Positions 8,804 to 17,382 of a stretch of DNA of 36,873 nt are shown here, piece after piece. The stretch is from contig JAHUUM010000021.1 of NCBI GenBank assembly GCA_019218445.1, positions 1 through 36,873 on the forward strand, given 5' to 3'. The notes beneath the pieces are model-generated. The model saw nothing but the letters and a program-made list of their open reading frames with translations. It ran no database searches and had not been told where the DNA came from. How positions within the stretch are numbered: the first letter of the stretch is position 1; every line of letters starts with the position of its first letter. The position numbers and the translations under genes are program-made. Source of the stretch: Weeksellaceae bacterium TAE3-ERU29 (lineage in GTDB: Bacteria; Bacteroidota; Bacteroidia; Flavobacteriales; Weeksellaceae).

Positions 8804-9490
8804 TTATTTATTTTTTCTCTTTTTTATCTTTACAAGATGCCTTTTCATCCTTTGTTCATTATTTAAATAAAACAATGGTATATGCCAATGATATTTAATA
8901 GATAAATGTCTTATTCCGAATATTATTAATACAGTAATAATTTGTATAAATGGATTTTGAAACCCAAAATATTTTGCTATTATTACATAAAATATTCCTC
9001 CTGCTATACAAGCCATTCCATAAATTTCTTCTCTTAAAAGAAGAGGGATTCTATTAATTAAAACATCTCTTAACAATCCACCAAAACAACCTGTGATTGT
9101 TCCTAAAGCGATACACACAATCGGATTTAGACCTACTGACATTCCCTTTTCCAGTCCTACAATTGTAAATAATCCAAGTCCTAAAGAATCAAATATAAAA
9201 AGTGTAACTTTAAAATTTTGTTCAAATAGTTTGAAAAGCATGGCAAAAATACAACTTATACTAATTACGGTACAAGTTCTCATATCTGTCATCCAAAATA
9301 CAGGAGCATCAATTAATAAATCTCTAATTGTTCCTCCTCCAACAGATGTAACAAAGGCTATAATTAGCACACCAAATGGGTCTAATCTATTTTGCATGGC
9401 CGCAAATGCTCCTGACATAGCAAATGCAATTGTCCCCACTATTTCTATAAATAAAGTTATATTGGCGGATAATTCCGGTGAATAATACAT
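8804..9490 (-). CDS. TRIC/UPF0126 family membrane channel protein
   Basis: A 228-residue inner membrane protein related to the trimeric intracellular cation channel family (UPF0126, YicG type). It has the internal duplication typical of the family: each half carries a glycine-rich signature ending in RDLL or RDVL (SVGGGTIRDLLIDAP around residue 50, GCFGGLLRDVLINR around residue 137) within a set of about seven hydrophobic helices. The lysine and arginine-rich tail (VKIKKRKNK) should be cytoplasmic. Bacterial members conduct potassium; that role is inferred from the family. No operon partner. A weak -7-like AATATTTG lies at 9507-9514. Confidence 0.9.
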   Translation of the reverse strand: MYYSPELSANITLFIEIVGTIAFAMSGAFAAMQNRLDPFGVLIIAFVTSVGGGTIRDLLIDAPVFWMTDMRTCTVISISCIFAMLFKLFEQNFKVTLFIFDSLGLGLFTIVGLEKGMSVGLNPIVCIALGTITGCFGGLLRDVLINRIPLLLREEIYGMACIAGGIFYVIIAKYFGFQNPFIQIITVLIIFGIRHLSIKYHWHIPLFYLNNEQRMKRHLVKIKKRKNK

Positions 9491-9571
9491 ATCAATCTAT
9501 TTTTTGCAAATATTTAACTTTTATTCAAATTTTAAAACTTTAACGGGATATTATTTTATTAAAATCTAACA

Positions 9572-9610
9572 AATAAAAAATGTCTCAATCTAAAAAAGAT
9601 CAAGACATTT
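9572..9610 (-). terminator. Intrinsic terminator of the HAD-thioesterase-TlpA operon
   Basis: Fourteen-base stem, 9597-9610 with 9578-9591, containing two G-U pairs and a five-base loop, followed on the minus strand by TTTTTTATT. It lies 24 bases beyond the stop of the TlpA-like gene. Confidence 0.85.
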
Positions 9611-9633
9611 CTTCATCAATTAAATTCTACAAA

Positions 9634-10653
9634 TTAATTATTTGCAAGGTCATTTAAAACCCCATTAATTCTCTGAGAGCTTGGTCTTGGAGCATCAGGA
9701 TCTAAAATATTTCCTTGTTCGTCTATTAATACAAAACGAGGAATTCCTTGTACTTCTAAATCTTTAACAAACTGAGAGTTCCATGCTGAACCGGTTGTTA
9801 ATTGATAACCTTTTAATCCTTTTTCTGCTACAAACTCTTTCCATTTTTCTTTATCCTTAGGCTCATCTACAGAAATACTTACAAAAGCAATATCATCTCC
9901 GTACTCTTCTTCTAATTTTTTAAGTGATGGGATTTCTGCTTTACAAGGTCCACACCATGTTGCCCATATGTCTACATAAATAGGTTTTCCCTTTAAGTCT
10001 GCAGAAGACACTTTTTTTCCATTTATATCTTCCATAGAAAATGTAGGAGCCGGCTTTCCTATAAATTTATTTTTAAGTGCTTGTTTTTGTGCTACATATT
10101 CTGAAAATCCAGTATAGCTATTGTTCATTTCTTTTTTAAACTCATTCTTAAGTGAATCACTTATGTTGCTGTATTTAGCTAAAAGAGAATCTACTCCTTT
10201 TTCAAAGTCAGCTTTTCCTGCTTGTATTTGCTCAGGAGTTTTATTCATAGCCTCATCAGAAAAGGTATTTTGAGAGAATAACATAGCACTTACCACTAAA
10301 TTATTTACATCTACATTTTCTCCTGACCCGTCAAATTTTAAATTTTCATCAAACTTAGAATAATCAGTCGTAATATTTATCACATCATTATTTTTTAAAA
10401 ATAATGTTCCGTATTCATCTCCTATTTTGAATGTATATTTTCCACTTTCTACTTTTAGTGTATCTTTAAAAGTTCCGTCTTCGTTTAATTTAATTTTTTT
10501 TACGAAATTAGTTTCTTGATTAAAAATCACAACAGAATCTGCAGGAACATCTATATTTGTAACCTTACCGGATACTGTTGCATAATCTTTCGGCTCGTTT
10601 TTGCACGAAAATACAAGTGCAGCAACAGCAAAGCTTAATAATAATTTTTTCAT
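9634..10653 (-). CDS. TlpA/ResA-like thioredoxin lipoprotein
   Basis: A 339-residue envelope thiol-disulfide oxidoreductase. The signal peptide ends in a lipobox with the acylated Cys at residue 17 (ALVFSCKNE). The N-terminal part (about residues 24-120) looks like the DUF4369 beta domain common in Bacteroidota. After a helical linker, an AhpC/TSA-thioredoxin fold starts at FIGKPAPTFSMEDINGK, with WCGPC at residues 233-237 (C234 and C237) and a cis-proline IPRFVLID later. This should reduce or isomerise disulfides in periplasm-facing proteins; substrates are unknown. Its ATG overlaps the thioesterase stop codon by four bases (ATGA), so translation is probably coupled. Confidence 0.93.
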   Translation of the reverse strand: MKKLLLSFAVAALVFSCKNEPKDYATVSGKVTNIDVPADSVVIFNQETNFVKKIKLNEDGTFKDTLKVESGKYTFKIGDEYGTLFLKNNDVINITTDYSKFDENLKFDGSGENVDVNNLVVSAMLFSQNTFSDEAMNKTPEQIQAGKADFEKGVDSLLAKYSNISDSLKNEFKKEMNNSYTGFSEYVAQKQALKNKFIGKPAPTFSMEDINGKKVSSADLKGKPIYVDIWATWCGPCKAEIPSLKKLEEEYGDDIAFVSISVDEPKDKEKWKEFVAEKGLKGYQLTTGSAWNSQFVKDLEVQGIPRFVLIDEQGNILDPDAPRPSSQRINGVLNDLANN

Positions 10654-11516
10654 TTCTTTCTATTTTTTTTTCTAATTAATCCTTCTTGTGCAACGGAAGC
10701 TATTAACTCCCCTTTTCTATTAAATATATTACCTCTGGTGAATCCTCGGCCTCCATCTGCTCCCGGAGAATCCAGGGCATATAAAAACCAATCGTTTATA
10801 TCGGCATCTTGATAAAACCACATGGCATGATCTATTGTGGCGGTTACCGTATTTGCTATATTTGCTTTTGAACTATGCGGTCTCAATGCAGTAAACAGTA
10901 AATTATAATCAGAAATATATGCTAAAATAGCACGATTTTCTAATGGATTATTTTCTGTAGTTCCTTTTATTTTAAACCAAATATTTTGGAACGGCTCTCT
11001 ATCTTTTTGCTCTAATATGCTTTCTTCTACTGCAGGTTTAAAAATAATAGGACGATCTATCCCAAAAAAAGTTTGCATTTCTTTTGGTAGAAAGTCTTTG
11101 ATTTCTGAGTAAGTTTCATCCCAGCTTTTTAATTCTTCAGGTGGAGCTACATCAGGCATTTTAATTTGGTGTTTATAACCTTCTTCTCTTACTTGAAAAG
11201 AGCCTCCCATAAAGAAAATTACTTCTCCGCCTTGTATAGCTTTTACTCTCCTTGTAGAAAAACTACCGCCGTCTCGTACGTATTCTACTTCATATCTTAT
11301 GGGTTTATTTAAATCTCCGGGGAGAATAAAATAGGAATGTAACGAATGTGCTATTCTTTCTTCGGGTACACTCTGGCTCATTGCATATAAACCTTGAGCC
11401 AAAACTTGTCCACCAAAGACTATAGGACTACCAATGGGTTCGTTTTTACCAATATAGGTAAATTCATCTACCCGTTCCATTTTTATTAATTCTTTAAGTA
11501 CTTTTATATCTTTCAT
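10650..11516 (-). CDS. tesB: Acyl-CoA thioesterase II
   Basis: Hydrolyses acyl-CoA to free fatty acid and CoA in the cytoplasm. The 288-residue double-hotdog fold matches TesB: first hotdog with GGQVLAQGLYAMSQSVPE and the HSLHSYFILPGDLNKPI segment, second hotdog with the TATIDHAMWFYQD motif (catalytic Asp region) and the C-terminal GRGFTRGNIFNRKGELIASV followed by AQEGLIR (conserved Gln). It starts immediately after the stop of the HAD gene and overlaps the next gene by four bases, so it is the middle gene of a three-gene operon. Confidence 0.95.
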   Translation of the reverse strand: MKDIKVLKELIKMERVDEFTYIGKNEPIGSPIVFGGQVLAQGLYAMSQSVPEERIAHSLHSYFILPGDLNKPIRYEVEYVRDGGSFSTRRVKAIQGGEVIFFMGGSFQVREEGYKHQIKMPDVAPPEELKSWDETYSEIKDFLPKEMQTFFGIDRPIIFKPAVEESILEQKDREPFQNIWFKIKGTTENNPLENRAILAYISDYNLLFTALRPHSSKANIANTVTATIDHAMWFYQDADINDWFLYALDSPGADGGRGFTRGNIFNRKGELIASVAQEGLIRKKNRKK

Positions 11517-12191
11517 TTAAAATTTTTCCGAGGCTACTAATTTATTCATTTTTTTATAATTTACCTCACTAAAATCATTTATTACAAAATCTGCTAATGT
11601 ATAATCCTGATTCTTACTGTGCTTACTATTATATCCAATGGTGAATATATTAGCTCTTTTAGCAGCTAAAATTCCGCTGGTAGAGTCTTCTATAACTATA
11701 CAATTTGAAGTGTGAGCATTTGCCATTTGAGCTGCTCTTTCAAATATTTCGGGATGAGGTTTAGAAGCTTTAAGCTCTGCCCCACTTATTTTATCTTTAA
11801 AAAACGGATTTAATTCAAATTTCTCAAAAACCCAATTAATCGTATTCATACTTGCAGAAGATGCTAAAATTAGAGTTACATTATTATTATATAAATCTTC
11901 TATTAATGTTTTTACACCCGGTAAAAGATTAAATGTTGTATCATTATCAAAAAAATATTTAAAATATTCTCTTTTACGATTTATTAATTGTTCCGGAGAA
12001 ATCTCTAAATTGAAAATCTCTATAATCTGATCACATACATATTTTGTTGCTTGTCCCGTAAAAGATTCATAAATTTCATCTGTCATGTTTATATTAAAAT
12101 CTTTGTACGTTTTATACCAAGCTTTGTGGTGCAAGGGCTCTGTATCCACTATTACACCATCCATATCAAAAAGAACAGCCTTTAAATTCAT
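11517..12191 (-). CDS. HAD-superfamily hydrolase, beta-phosphoglucomutase-like
   Basis: A 224-residue cytoplasmic phosphatase or phosphomutase of HAD subfamily IA. Motif I is FDMDGVIVDTEPLHHKAW (nucleophile D9 and acid-base D11), motif II is LILASSAS, motif III is the lysine of KASKPHPEIF, and motif IV is CIVIEDSTSGILAAKRA. The cap inserted after motif I has the four-helix C1 form of beta-phosphoglucomutase and sugar-phosphate phosphatases. The substrate cannot be told from sequence. First gene of the operon with tesB and the TlpA-like lipoprotein; I see no perfect -7 box upstream. Confidence 0.9.
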   Translation of the reverse strand: MNLKAVLFDMDGVIVDTEPLHHKAWYKTYKDFNINMTDEIYESFTGQATKYVCDQIIEIFNLEISPEQLINRKREYFKYFFDNDTTFNLLPGVKTLIEDLYNNNVTLILASSASMNTINWVFEKFELNPFFKDKISGAELKASKPHPEIFERAAQMANAHTSNCIVIEDSTSGILAAKRANIFTIGYNSKHSKNQDYTLADFVINDFSEVNYKKMNKLVASEKF

Positions 12192-12313
12192 TGTAATAAA
12201 TAATTTTCTGCGAAGTAAATAAAGATAAATTAAATTAACAAGTGTTTAACTAATTTTTATGCATTATTGGAATAGTTGTTGTAATATATTAATCGAATTT
12301 TAAAAATAATATT

Positions 12314-12526
12314 ATGAGTAGTTTAGACGACAAATTAAAAGGAAACTGGGATCAGTTAAAAGGAAAAGTTAAACAACAATGGGGTGATTTAACTGATGAT
12401 GATTTAACTTATGCAGATGGGAAATCTGATGAGTTATTAGGAAAAATCCAAGAAAAAACAGGAGAAGCTAAAGAAAAAGTTGCTGAATTTTTTGATAGTC
12501 TTTTCGGAGATGATGACAAAAAATAG
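12314..12526 (+). CDS. CsbD-family stress protein
   Basis: A 70-residue hydrophilic protein with the CsbD signature: DKLKGNWDQLKGKVKQQWGD followed by LTDDDLTYADGKSDELLGKI and a helical Q-EKTGEAKEKV repeat, ending with acidic residues and two lysines. CsbD proteins accumulate under general stress; the molecular role is unknown. Monocistronic, with its own terminator. Confidence 0.93.
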   Translation: MSSLDDKLKGNWDQLKGKVKQQWGDLTDDDLTYADGKSDELLGKIQEKTGEAKEKVAEFFDSLFGDDDKK

Positions 12527-12568
12527 GATTAGAGTAAAATAATTTATCCTAATTGATATTTTATCAAG

Positions 12569-12600
12569 ACTGTTTCATTTTTTAATGAGACAGTTTTTTT
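12569..12600 (+). terminator. Intrinsic terminator of the csbD-like gene
   Basis: Eleven-base stem, 12569-12579 with 12584-12594, containing one G-U pair and a TTTT loop, followed by seven T residues. Confidence 0.88.
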
Positions 12601-12646
12601 ATATCTATATATTAAATATCATTGAATAAAAATGAAGAAAATTTAT

Positions 12647-12654
12647 TATATTAG
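12647..12654 (+). promoter_or_regulatory. Possible -7 box (TATATTAG) for the aldose epimerase gene
   Basis: Seven of eight positions fit TAnnTTTG. A TTG at 12622-12624 lies 22 bases upstream, within the accepted -33 range. The ATG is at 12678. Confidence 0.35.
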
Positions 12655-12677
12655 CTTAATAATAAATAGATATAAAA

Positions 12678-13694
12678 ATGAATATTAAAAAAAGTATTGC
12701 AGGCAAAGTTAAAAATAAAGAAGTAGAGGTATTTCTATTAGAAAACGATAACCAAATGCAAGTTAAAATACTTACATTCGGAGGAATTATACAATCTATA
12801 AAAATACCCGTAAACGGAAAAATGACAGAATGTGTCTTAGGTTTCGATAAGGTTGAAGATTATCTTAGCGAAGAATACAGAGAGGATTATCCATACTTTG
12901 GAGCATTAATCGGAAGACATGCGGGGCGTATTTGCAAAGGAAAATTTGTATTAGAAAATAAAGATTTACAATTAAGCGTGAACAATAACGGAAATCAATT
13001 ACATGGCGGTGTAGAAGGGTTTGACAGCAAACACTGGAATGTAAAAGATACGTTTTCTGACGAAAATAAATGTGGAATCGTTTTAACTTTACATTCTCCT
13101 GACGGTGAGGAAGGTTTCCCGGGAAATTTAGATGCAGAAGTTACTTATACTCTAAATAATAAAAATGAGCTTACTATTGATTATAAAGCTAAAACGGATA
13201 AAACTACTATCTGTAATTTAACCAATCATACTTATTTTAATTTAGGCTTAAACAAAGGAGAAACCGTATTAAACCATAGAGCAAAAGTGAATTCAGATAA
13301 ATATGTGCCGATTGTAGATTGTATTCCAACAGGCGAAATTTTAGACGTAGAAGGTACTGATTTTGATTTGAGAGAGTTTAAAACTGTATTCGAGAATTTA
13401 GATAATTCTTTTGTAAGAAAAGTAAAAGAAAGTGAAGTTGCAGCTGAGCTACAAAATGAAGATGGTTCTATTGCGGTACAAGTAAAAACTACACATCCCG
13501 TAGTGCATTTATATGCCGGATATTATATTTTACCTTTCAAAAATGAAAGTGTGAAAATGAGTGGTAAAAATGCCGGAATCGCAATCGAAACTCAAGGTTT
13601 TGCAGATTCTTTAAATCATAATAATTTTGAACCAACTACTCTAAAAGCTGATGAAGAATATAAACATTCAACTCAGTTTAAATTTAGTTTTTAA
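12678..13694 (+). CDS. galM: Aldose 1-epimerase (mutarotase)
   Basis: Interconverts alpha and beta anomers of hexoses such as galactose and glucose. The 338-residue beta-sandwich has the family motifs: GALIGRHAGRICKGKF, the first active-site histidine in NNNGNQLHGG (H109), the second in CNLTNHTYFNLG (H184), and the catalytic glutamate in IAIETQGFADSLN (about residue 303). No signal peptide, so it is cytoplasmic. It stands alone between two terminators and is not in a Leloir-pathway cluster here, so the exact sugar is not fixed. Confidence 0.95.
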   Translation: MNIKKSIAGKVKNKEVEVFLLENDNQMQVKILTFGGIIQSIKIPVNGKMTECVLGFDKVEDYLSEEYREDYPYFGALIGRHAGRICKGKFVLENKDLQLSVNNNGNQLHGGVEGFDSKHWNVKDTFSDENKCGIVLTLHSPDGEEGFPGNLDAEVTYTLNNKNELTIDYKAKTDKTTICNLTNHTYFNLGLNKGETVLNHRAKVNSDKYVPIVDCIPTGEILDVEGTDFDLREFKTVFENLDNSFVRKVKESEVAAELQNEDGSIAVQVKTTHPVVHLYAGYYILPFKNESVKMSGKNAGIAIETQGFADSLNHNNFEPTTLKADEEYKHSTQFKFSF

Positions 13695-13713
13695 ACTTTA
13701 ATTTAATAAAAAG

Positions 13714-13749
13714 AAGCCGTCTCAAAGTTTATTGAAACGGCTTTTTTAT
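13714..13749 (+). terminator. Intrinsic terminator of the aldose epimerase gene
   Basis: Twelve-base stem, 13714-13725 with 13732-13743, containing one mismatch and a six-base loop, followed by TTTTTATT. Confidence 0.85.
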
Positions 13750-13896
13750 TAATTTTTGCCGTACTCTCCCTACAGGAATAAAGTTCAAATATTAAAAACT
13801 CAGAGAGGTTTTGCTGATATTGGGTGGGACACGTTCTTTTTTTAAGTTAATCAAATATCTTTCTATACTTTTTCGGTTTAAAGAATTTATAAAAAT

Positions 13897-14511
13897 ATTC
13901 CCGAAATTCCTTCCATTGTGAAAAGTCGTCCCATATCTCCTAAAAATCAGAATAGTATATTACTAAAACTTGATAAACCACGCCATTTTGTTTGGATAAA
14001 AAATGATATTCCTTTTTCGGACAAAAAAGATATAATGATTGGACGAGGTGGTATTTATCAAGACCATCGGTATCGTTTTTTTGAAAAATATTTTGATAAT
14101 CCGCTTTGTGATTTGGGACAAGTGAATAAAAACGGGGGTAATCCCGAATGGCTCAAGCCTAAAATCAGTATAAAGGAACATCTCAAATATAAATTCATTC
14201 TCAGTCTACAAGGAAATGACGTTGTTTCCAATCTAAAATGGATTATGTCTTCTAATTCCATTGCTGTGATGCCCAAACCGACCATAGAAACTTGGTTTAT
14301 GGAAGGAACGCTTAAAGGAGGTGTTCATTATATCGAAATAAAAGAGGATTATTCGGATTTGGAAGAACAACTCAATTACTACATCAAAAATCCTAAGGAA
14401 TGTTTGGAAATTATTAAAAATGCAAATGAATATAGTGCTGTTTTTCAGAACAAAATATCTGAAGAATATTGCTCTTTAAGGGTATTGGAATGCTATTTTA
14501 ATATGACATAA
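13897..14511 (+). pseudogene. 5'-truncated GT90 glycosyltransferase copy
   Basis: This is the C-terminal two thirds of a GT90 (CAP10/LpsA-like) glycosyltransferase, closely related to the intact gene at 17383-18318. Homology starts at IPEIPSIVKSRP (13897) and runs to the C-terminus, covering DKPRHFVWIKNDIPF, MIGRGGIYQDHRYRFFEKYF and LQGNDVVSNLKWIMSSNSIA. About 110 N-terminal residues present in the intact paralog are missing. Just upstream the same frame has stops (TAA at 13880-13882), and the only start, GTG 13918, lies inside the conserved core. The retained frame is fully open, so the truncation is fairly recent or the fragment is still constrained. Transcribed toward the GT cluster on the minus strand and ends 18 bases from it. 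Confidence 0.8.
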
Positions 14512-14529
14512 TGATATAACGGGTTTTTA

Positions 14530-15534
14530 TTATTTTTTACCGATCATTTGATTAAACCAACTTTCAAAAGAATATTTTTGTTTAATTTCTTTAGGAATTT
14601 CTACATATTCTTTGTTTAAAAAATCCTCTAACTCAGTTTGTGTTAGTTTTTGAAAATCCTCTACTACCAAAATATTATTCGGATGATAAAAATCCATTTC
14701 TTTTGCAGTTTTATTATCTGTAATTACTTTCTGAGAAAAATAAAGTGCTTCAAAAAAACGCAATGAAAGTCCATTATGAACAGGATGTTTTATGTCTATA
14801 ATTGCTTTTGCTTTAGATGAGATAATCAGCATTTCCTGATAGGATAAAATTTCATCCACTACAGGGAAAATAAAATCTTTATCTACATCTTCCTTAGAAA
14901 ACAGTCTGAAGTTATAAGCTATTTTAGTATCCTCTATAATTTTAACTAAATGAGTAAGTGTTTCTATTCTATTATCTTCCTTTGCCCCTATGTAAAATAA
15001 ATCTACTTCCTTATTACAAATAGGTAAAAAATCAAAATAAAAATTGTGTGTTAATATTAAATTAGGATGCTTAGTAATATTATTATTATAATCTATTTTA
15101 TCAAAGACACCAAAAACATCAAAAGTATTAATTAGTTCACTAGGAGTTTCAAATCGAGAAAAACCATCCCATTGATATCCTATTACCCTTTTGGATATTT
15201 TTTTTAAATGCTGAATAGTGCCTATTGTATATTCATCCGGTCTGATTACTAATGTATAGTTAAAATAATTGTCCTTAACTTGAAAAGCATCTTTTATATC
15301 ATCTTCAATACATTTTTTTCTTAGATAGTTTTTATAATTTCTATCTCCTAAAAAAGTTTTTCTAAAAAAGTTATAAAGTCTTTGATTAAAATTTTCGTAT
15401 TTAAAATATTTTATATCTCTATAACTAACTTCATATCCCATTCTCTCTAAGTTAATAATAAGTAATTTGTATATAGAGCAATGAGAAGGCATTAAAAGTA
15501 ATATTTTACCTTCTTGTGGTTTATTTATATTCAT
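14530..15534 (-). CDS. GT-B-like glycosyltransferase, paralog A
   Basis: A 334-residue cytoplasmic protein, probably a surface-glycan transferase. It has two Rossmann-like halves: the N-terminal half opens KILLLMPSHCSIYKLLIINL, and the C-terminal half has the donor-binding pattern of GT-B enzymes, SSKAKAIIDIKHPVHNGLSL followed by RFFEALYFSQKVITDN and PNNILVVEDF. It is clearly homologous along its whole length to the next gene upstream (15538-16518), with shared KLYNFFRKTFL-type, YDFLPI-type and KYSFESWFN-type segments, so the pair arose by tandem duplication. Donor and acceptor are unknown. Last gene of a three-gene operon; three bases separate it from its paralog. Confidence 0.75.
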   Translation of the reverse strand: MNINKPQEGKILLLMPSHCSIYKLLIINLERMGYEVSYRDIKYFKYENFNQRLYNFFRKTFLGDRNYKNYLRKKCIEDDIKDAFQVKDNYFNYTLVIRPDEYTIGTIQHLKKISKRVIGYQWDGFSRFETPSELINTFDVFGVFDKIDYNNNITKHPNLILTHNFYFDFLPICNKEVDLFYIGAKEDNRIETLTHLVKIIEDTKIAYNFRLFSKEDVDKDFIFPVVDEILSYQEMLIISSKAKAIIDIKHPVHNGLSLRFFEALYFSQKVITDNKTAKEMDFYHPNNILVVEDFQKLTQTELEDFLNKEYVEIPKEIKQKYSFESWFNQMIGKK

Positions 15535-15537
15535 ATT

Positions 15538-16518
15538 TTAATTTATCATTGTATTAAACCAGTTCTCAAAAGAGTATTTTTCTTTTATTTTACTCGGAAT
15601 TTCTACATATCCTTTATTTAAAAAGTTATCCAAACTCTCTTTAGTCAGAGTTTTAAAATCTTCTATGACCAAAATATTATTAGGGTTGTAAAAATCTTTT
15701 TCTTTTATGGTAGGGTTGTCTGTTATAACTTTCTGATTGAAATATAAGGCTTCAAAAAAACGGAGAGAAAGTCCGTTATGAACAGCTAATTTCATATCAA
15801 TTAGGCATTTGGCTTTAGACGATATTTCTAAAGTTTCTTTATACTTTAAACCTTTATCCTCAATGAAGATATTTGGATATTGGGCAGATATTCTTTCACG
15901 AGAAAATAAACGAAAGTATGTATTTTTATCCTTTGAAATATCAGCTATATGTTTGAGTTTTTCAAGTCGATCTTCCAAATTTGCTCCAATGTATAGTAAA
16001 TCAATATTCTTTTCAGAGGAAATAGGTAAAAAATCAAAATAGAAACTTTGTGTCAGTTTTAAATTTGGATAAGTAACGGAATACTCATCATAATCTTTCT
16101 TGTCAAAAACGCCAAATGAATCAAAGGCACTGATTAATTCAGCCGGGACTTGGAATCTTGAAAAACCTTCCCAATGGTAAGCCACTACTTTTTCGGCCAT
16201 GCTTTTTAAATACTGAACAGTCTTTGGCGTATATTCACTGGGATGAATAATAAGTACATAATCAAAGAAGTCTTTTGAATTATCAAAAGTACTCATGATA
16301 TCCTCTTCTACATTTTTACCTCGCAAAAAATCTTTGTAGTGCTTATCTCTCAAGAACGTTTTTCTAAAGAAATTATAAAGTTTTTGACTACTGCTTTTGT
16401 ATTTAAATTCCTTTATATCATGATACACTGCCTCATATCCCATTTTCTCTAAATTCAAAATAATCATTTCATAAATAGAGGAATAATTAGGCATTAAAAG
16501 CAATACTCTCTTTTTCAT
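15538..16518 (-). CDS. GT-B-like glycosyltransferase, paralog B
   Basis: A 326-residue homolog of the gene at 14530-15534 with the same plan: VLLLMPNYSSIYEMIILNLE at the N-terminus, VVAYHWEGFSRFQVPAELIS mid-protein, and the GT-B C-terminal signature LAVHNGLSLRFFEALYFNQK ahead of VITDNPTIKEKDFYNPNNIL. Its start overlaps the GT2 gene stop by four bases (ATGA), indicating coupled translation. The two paralogs probably add different or successive sugars; this is inference. No membrane segment or signal peptide is seen. Confidence 0.75.
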   Translation of the reverse strand: MKKRVLLLMPNYSSIYEMIILNLEKMGYEAVYHDIKEFKYKSSSQKLYNFFRKTFLRDKHYKDFLRGKNVEEDIMSTFDNSKDFFDYVLIIHPSEYTPKTVQYLKSMAEKVVAYHWEGFSRFQVPAELISAFDSFGVFDKKDYDEYSVTYPNLKLTQSFYFDFLPISSEKNIDLLYIGANLEDRLEKLKHIADISKDKNTYFRLFSRERISAQYPNIFIEDKGLKYKETLEISSKAKCLIDMKLAVHNGLSLRFFEALYFNQKVITDNPTIKEKDFYNPNNILVIEDFKTLTKESLDNFLNKGYVEIPSKIKEKYSFENWFNTMIN

Positions 16519-17306
16519 TTTATAATTCCGTTTTTTACGCGATACGAATCACTTGACAAAGCTCGCTCCATTAACTGATGATTCGCCTCCAAATTTTCTT
16601 TGGAATTTTCTTTATGATATAAGTGAAATTGTATTAAAGCTAATTTCACTTTTTTACGATAACATCCTTTTTTTATCAGGCGGAAAACAATATCGGTATC
16701 CTCTCTCCCCCAGCCTACAAAATCCTCATCATAGCCGTTTACATCTAATAAATCTTGTCGCCAAAAACTCATATTACAACCTCTTATACGATAACCCATT
16801 TTTTCGATAGGCGAATTTTCGGGTTTAAAGAAAGAATTAAATAAAGGGAAACGCAAAGCATTAAATCGATTTTTAATTCCTTTGGTAAAAATCCCAAAAT
16901 TGATTTTTTTGTTTTGAAAAGCTTTTTTAGTAGTTTCTTCCAAAAGTAATACACGAGAGCCGGTGATAAAACAATCTTTTTGAGCAAATCGTTTGTGATC
17001 TTTTACAAAATCTTTATGTAATACTACATCACCGTCTATTTGGATAATGTATTCATACTTCGCCTTTGCTATGGCTTTATTTCTCACTTCTGCCAATCGG
17101 AAACCTTTATCTTCTTGCCACACGTGAACAATCGGAACTTTAGATTTTTCTTTCCAAGTATTAATAAGCTCTCGAGTCGGTTCTTTAGAGCCATCATCGG
17201 CAATCAGAATCTCATCGGGAAGCTCTGATTGATTTTGTACACTTTTTAATACTAAATCCAAAGCCTCAACCCAATTGTAAGTGGCTATTATAAGAGATAC
17301 TTTCAT
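16515..17306 (-). CDS. Family 2 glycosyltransferase with galactosyltransferase-like C-terminal domain
   Basis: A 263-residue GT-A-fold enzyme. The N-terminal nucleotide-sugar domain has VSLIIATYNW (residues 3-12), the DDGS motif (37-40) and the metal-binding DGD motif at residues 91-93 (IIQIDGDVVLH). The C-terminal part has NMSFWRQDLLDVNGYDEDFV with GWGREDTDIVFRLIKKG, the Glyco_transf_7C signature seen in chondroitin-synthase-like and capsule transferases. First gene of the leftward GT operon, with a perfect -7 box 16 bases upstream. The likely role is adding a hexose or N-acetylhexosamine to a surface glycan; the sugar is not determinable. Confidence 0.9.
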   Translation of the reverse strand: MKVSLIIATYNWVEALDLVLKSVQNQSELPDEILIADDGSKEPTRELINTWKEKSKVPIVHVWQEDKGFRLAEVRNKAIAKAKYEYIIQIDGDVVLHKDFVKDHKRFAQKDCFITGSRVLLLEETTKKAFQNKKINFGIFTKGIKNRFNALRFPLFNSFFKPENSPIEKMGYRIRGCNMSFWRQDLLDVNGYDEDFVGWGREDTDIVFRLIKKGCYRKKVKLALIQFHLYHKENSKENLEANHQLMERALSSDSYRVKNGIIK

Positions 17307-17322
17307 TGTTTATAATATTTCA

Positions 17323-17330
17323 CAAATATA
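17323..17330 (-). promoter_or_regulatory. -7 box (TATATTTG) for the GT operon
   Basis: Exact TAnnTTTG match on the minus strand, 16 bases upstream of the GT2 ATG at 17306, within the 76-base divergent interval shared with the GT90 gene. Confidence 0.5.
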
Positions 17331-17382
17331 TTATATTTTATTTTATAATTTTGTTTTAAAATATTTTTACTAAAAATAAGAT

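Noticed and set aside
9093-9485. Open frame of 130 codons on the plus strand
   Set aside because: It is the antisense shadow of the TRIC-family channel gene, which has clear family motifs.
13750-13896. Possible IS remnant before the truncated GT90 copy
   Set aside because: No inverted ends, target duplication or transposase-like frame found; short open stretches in two frames match nothing recognised.
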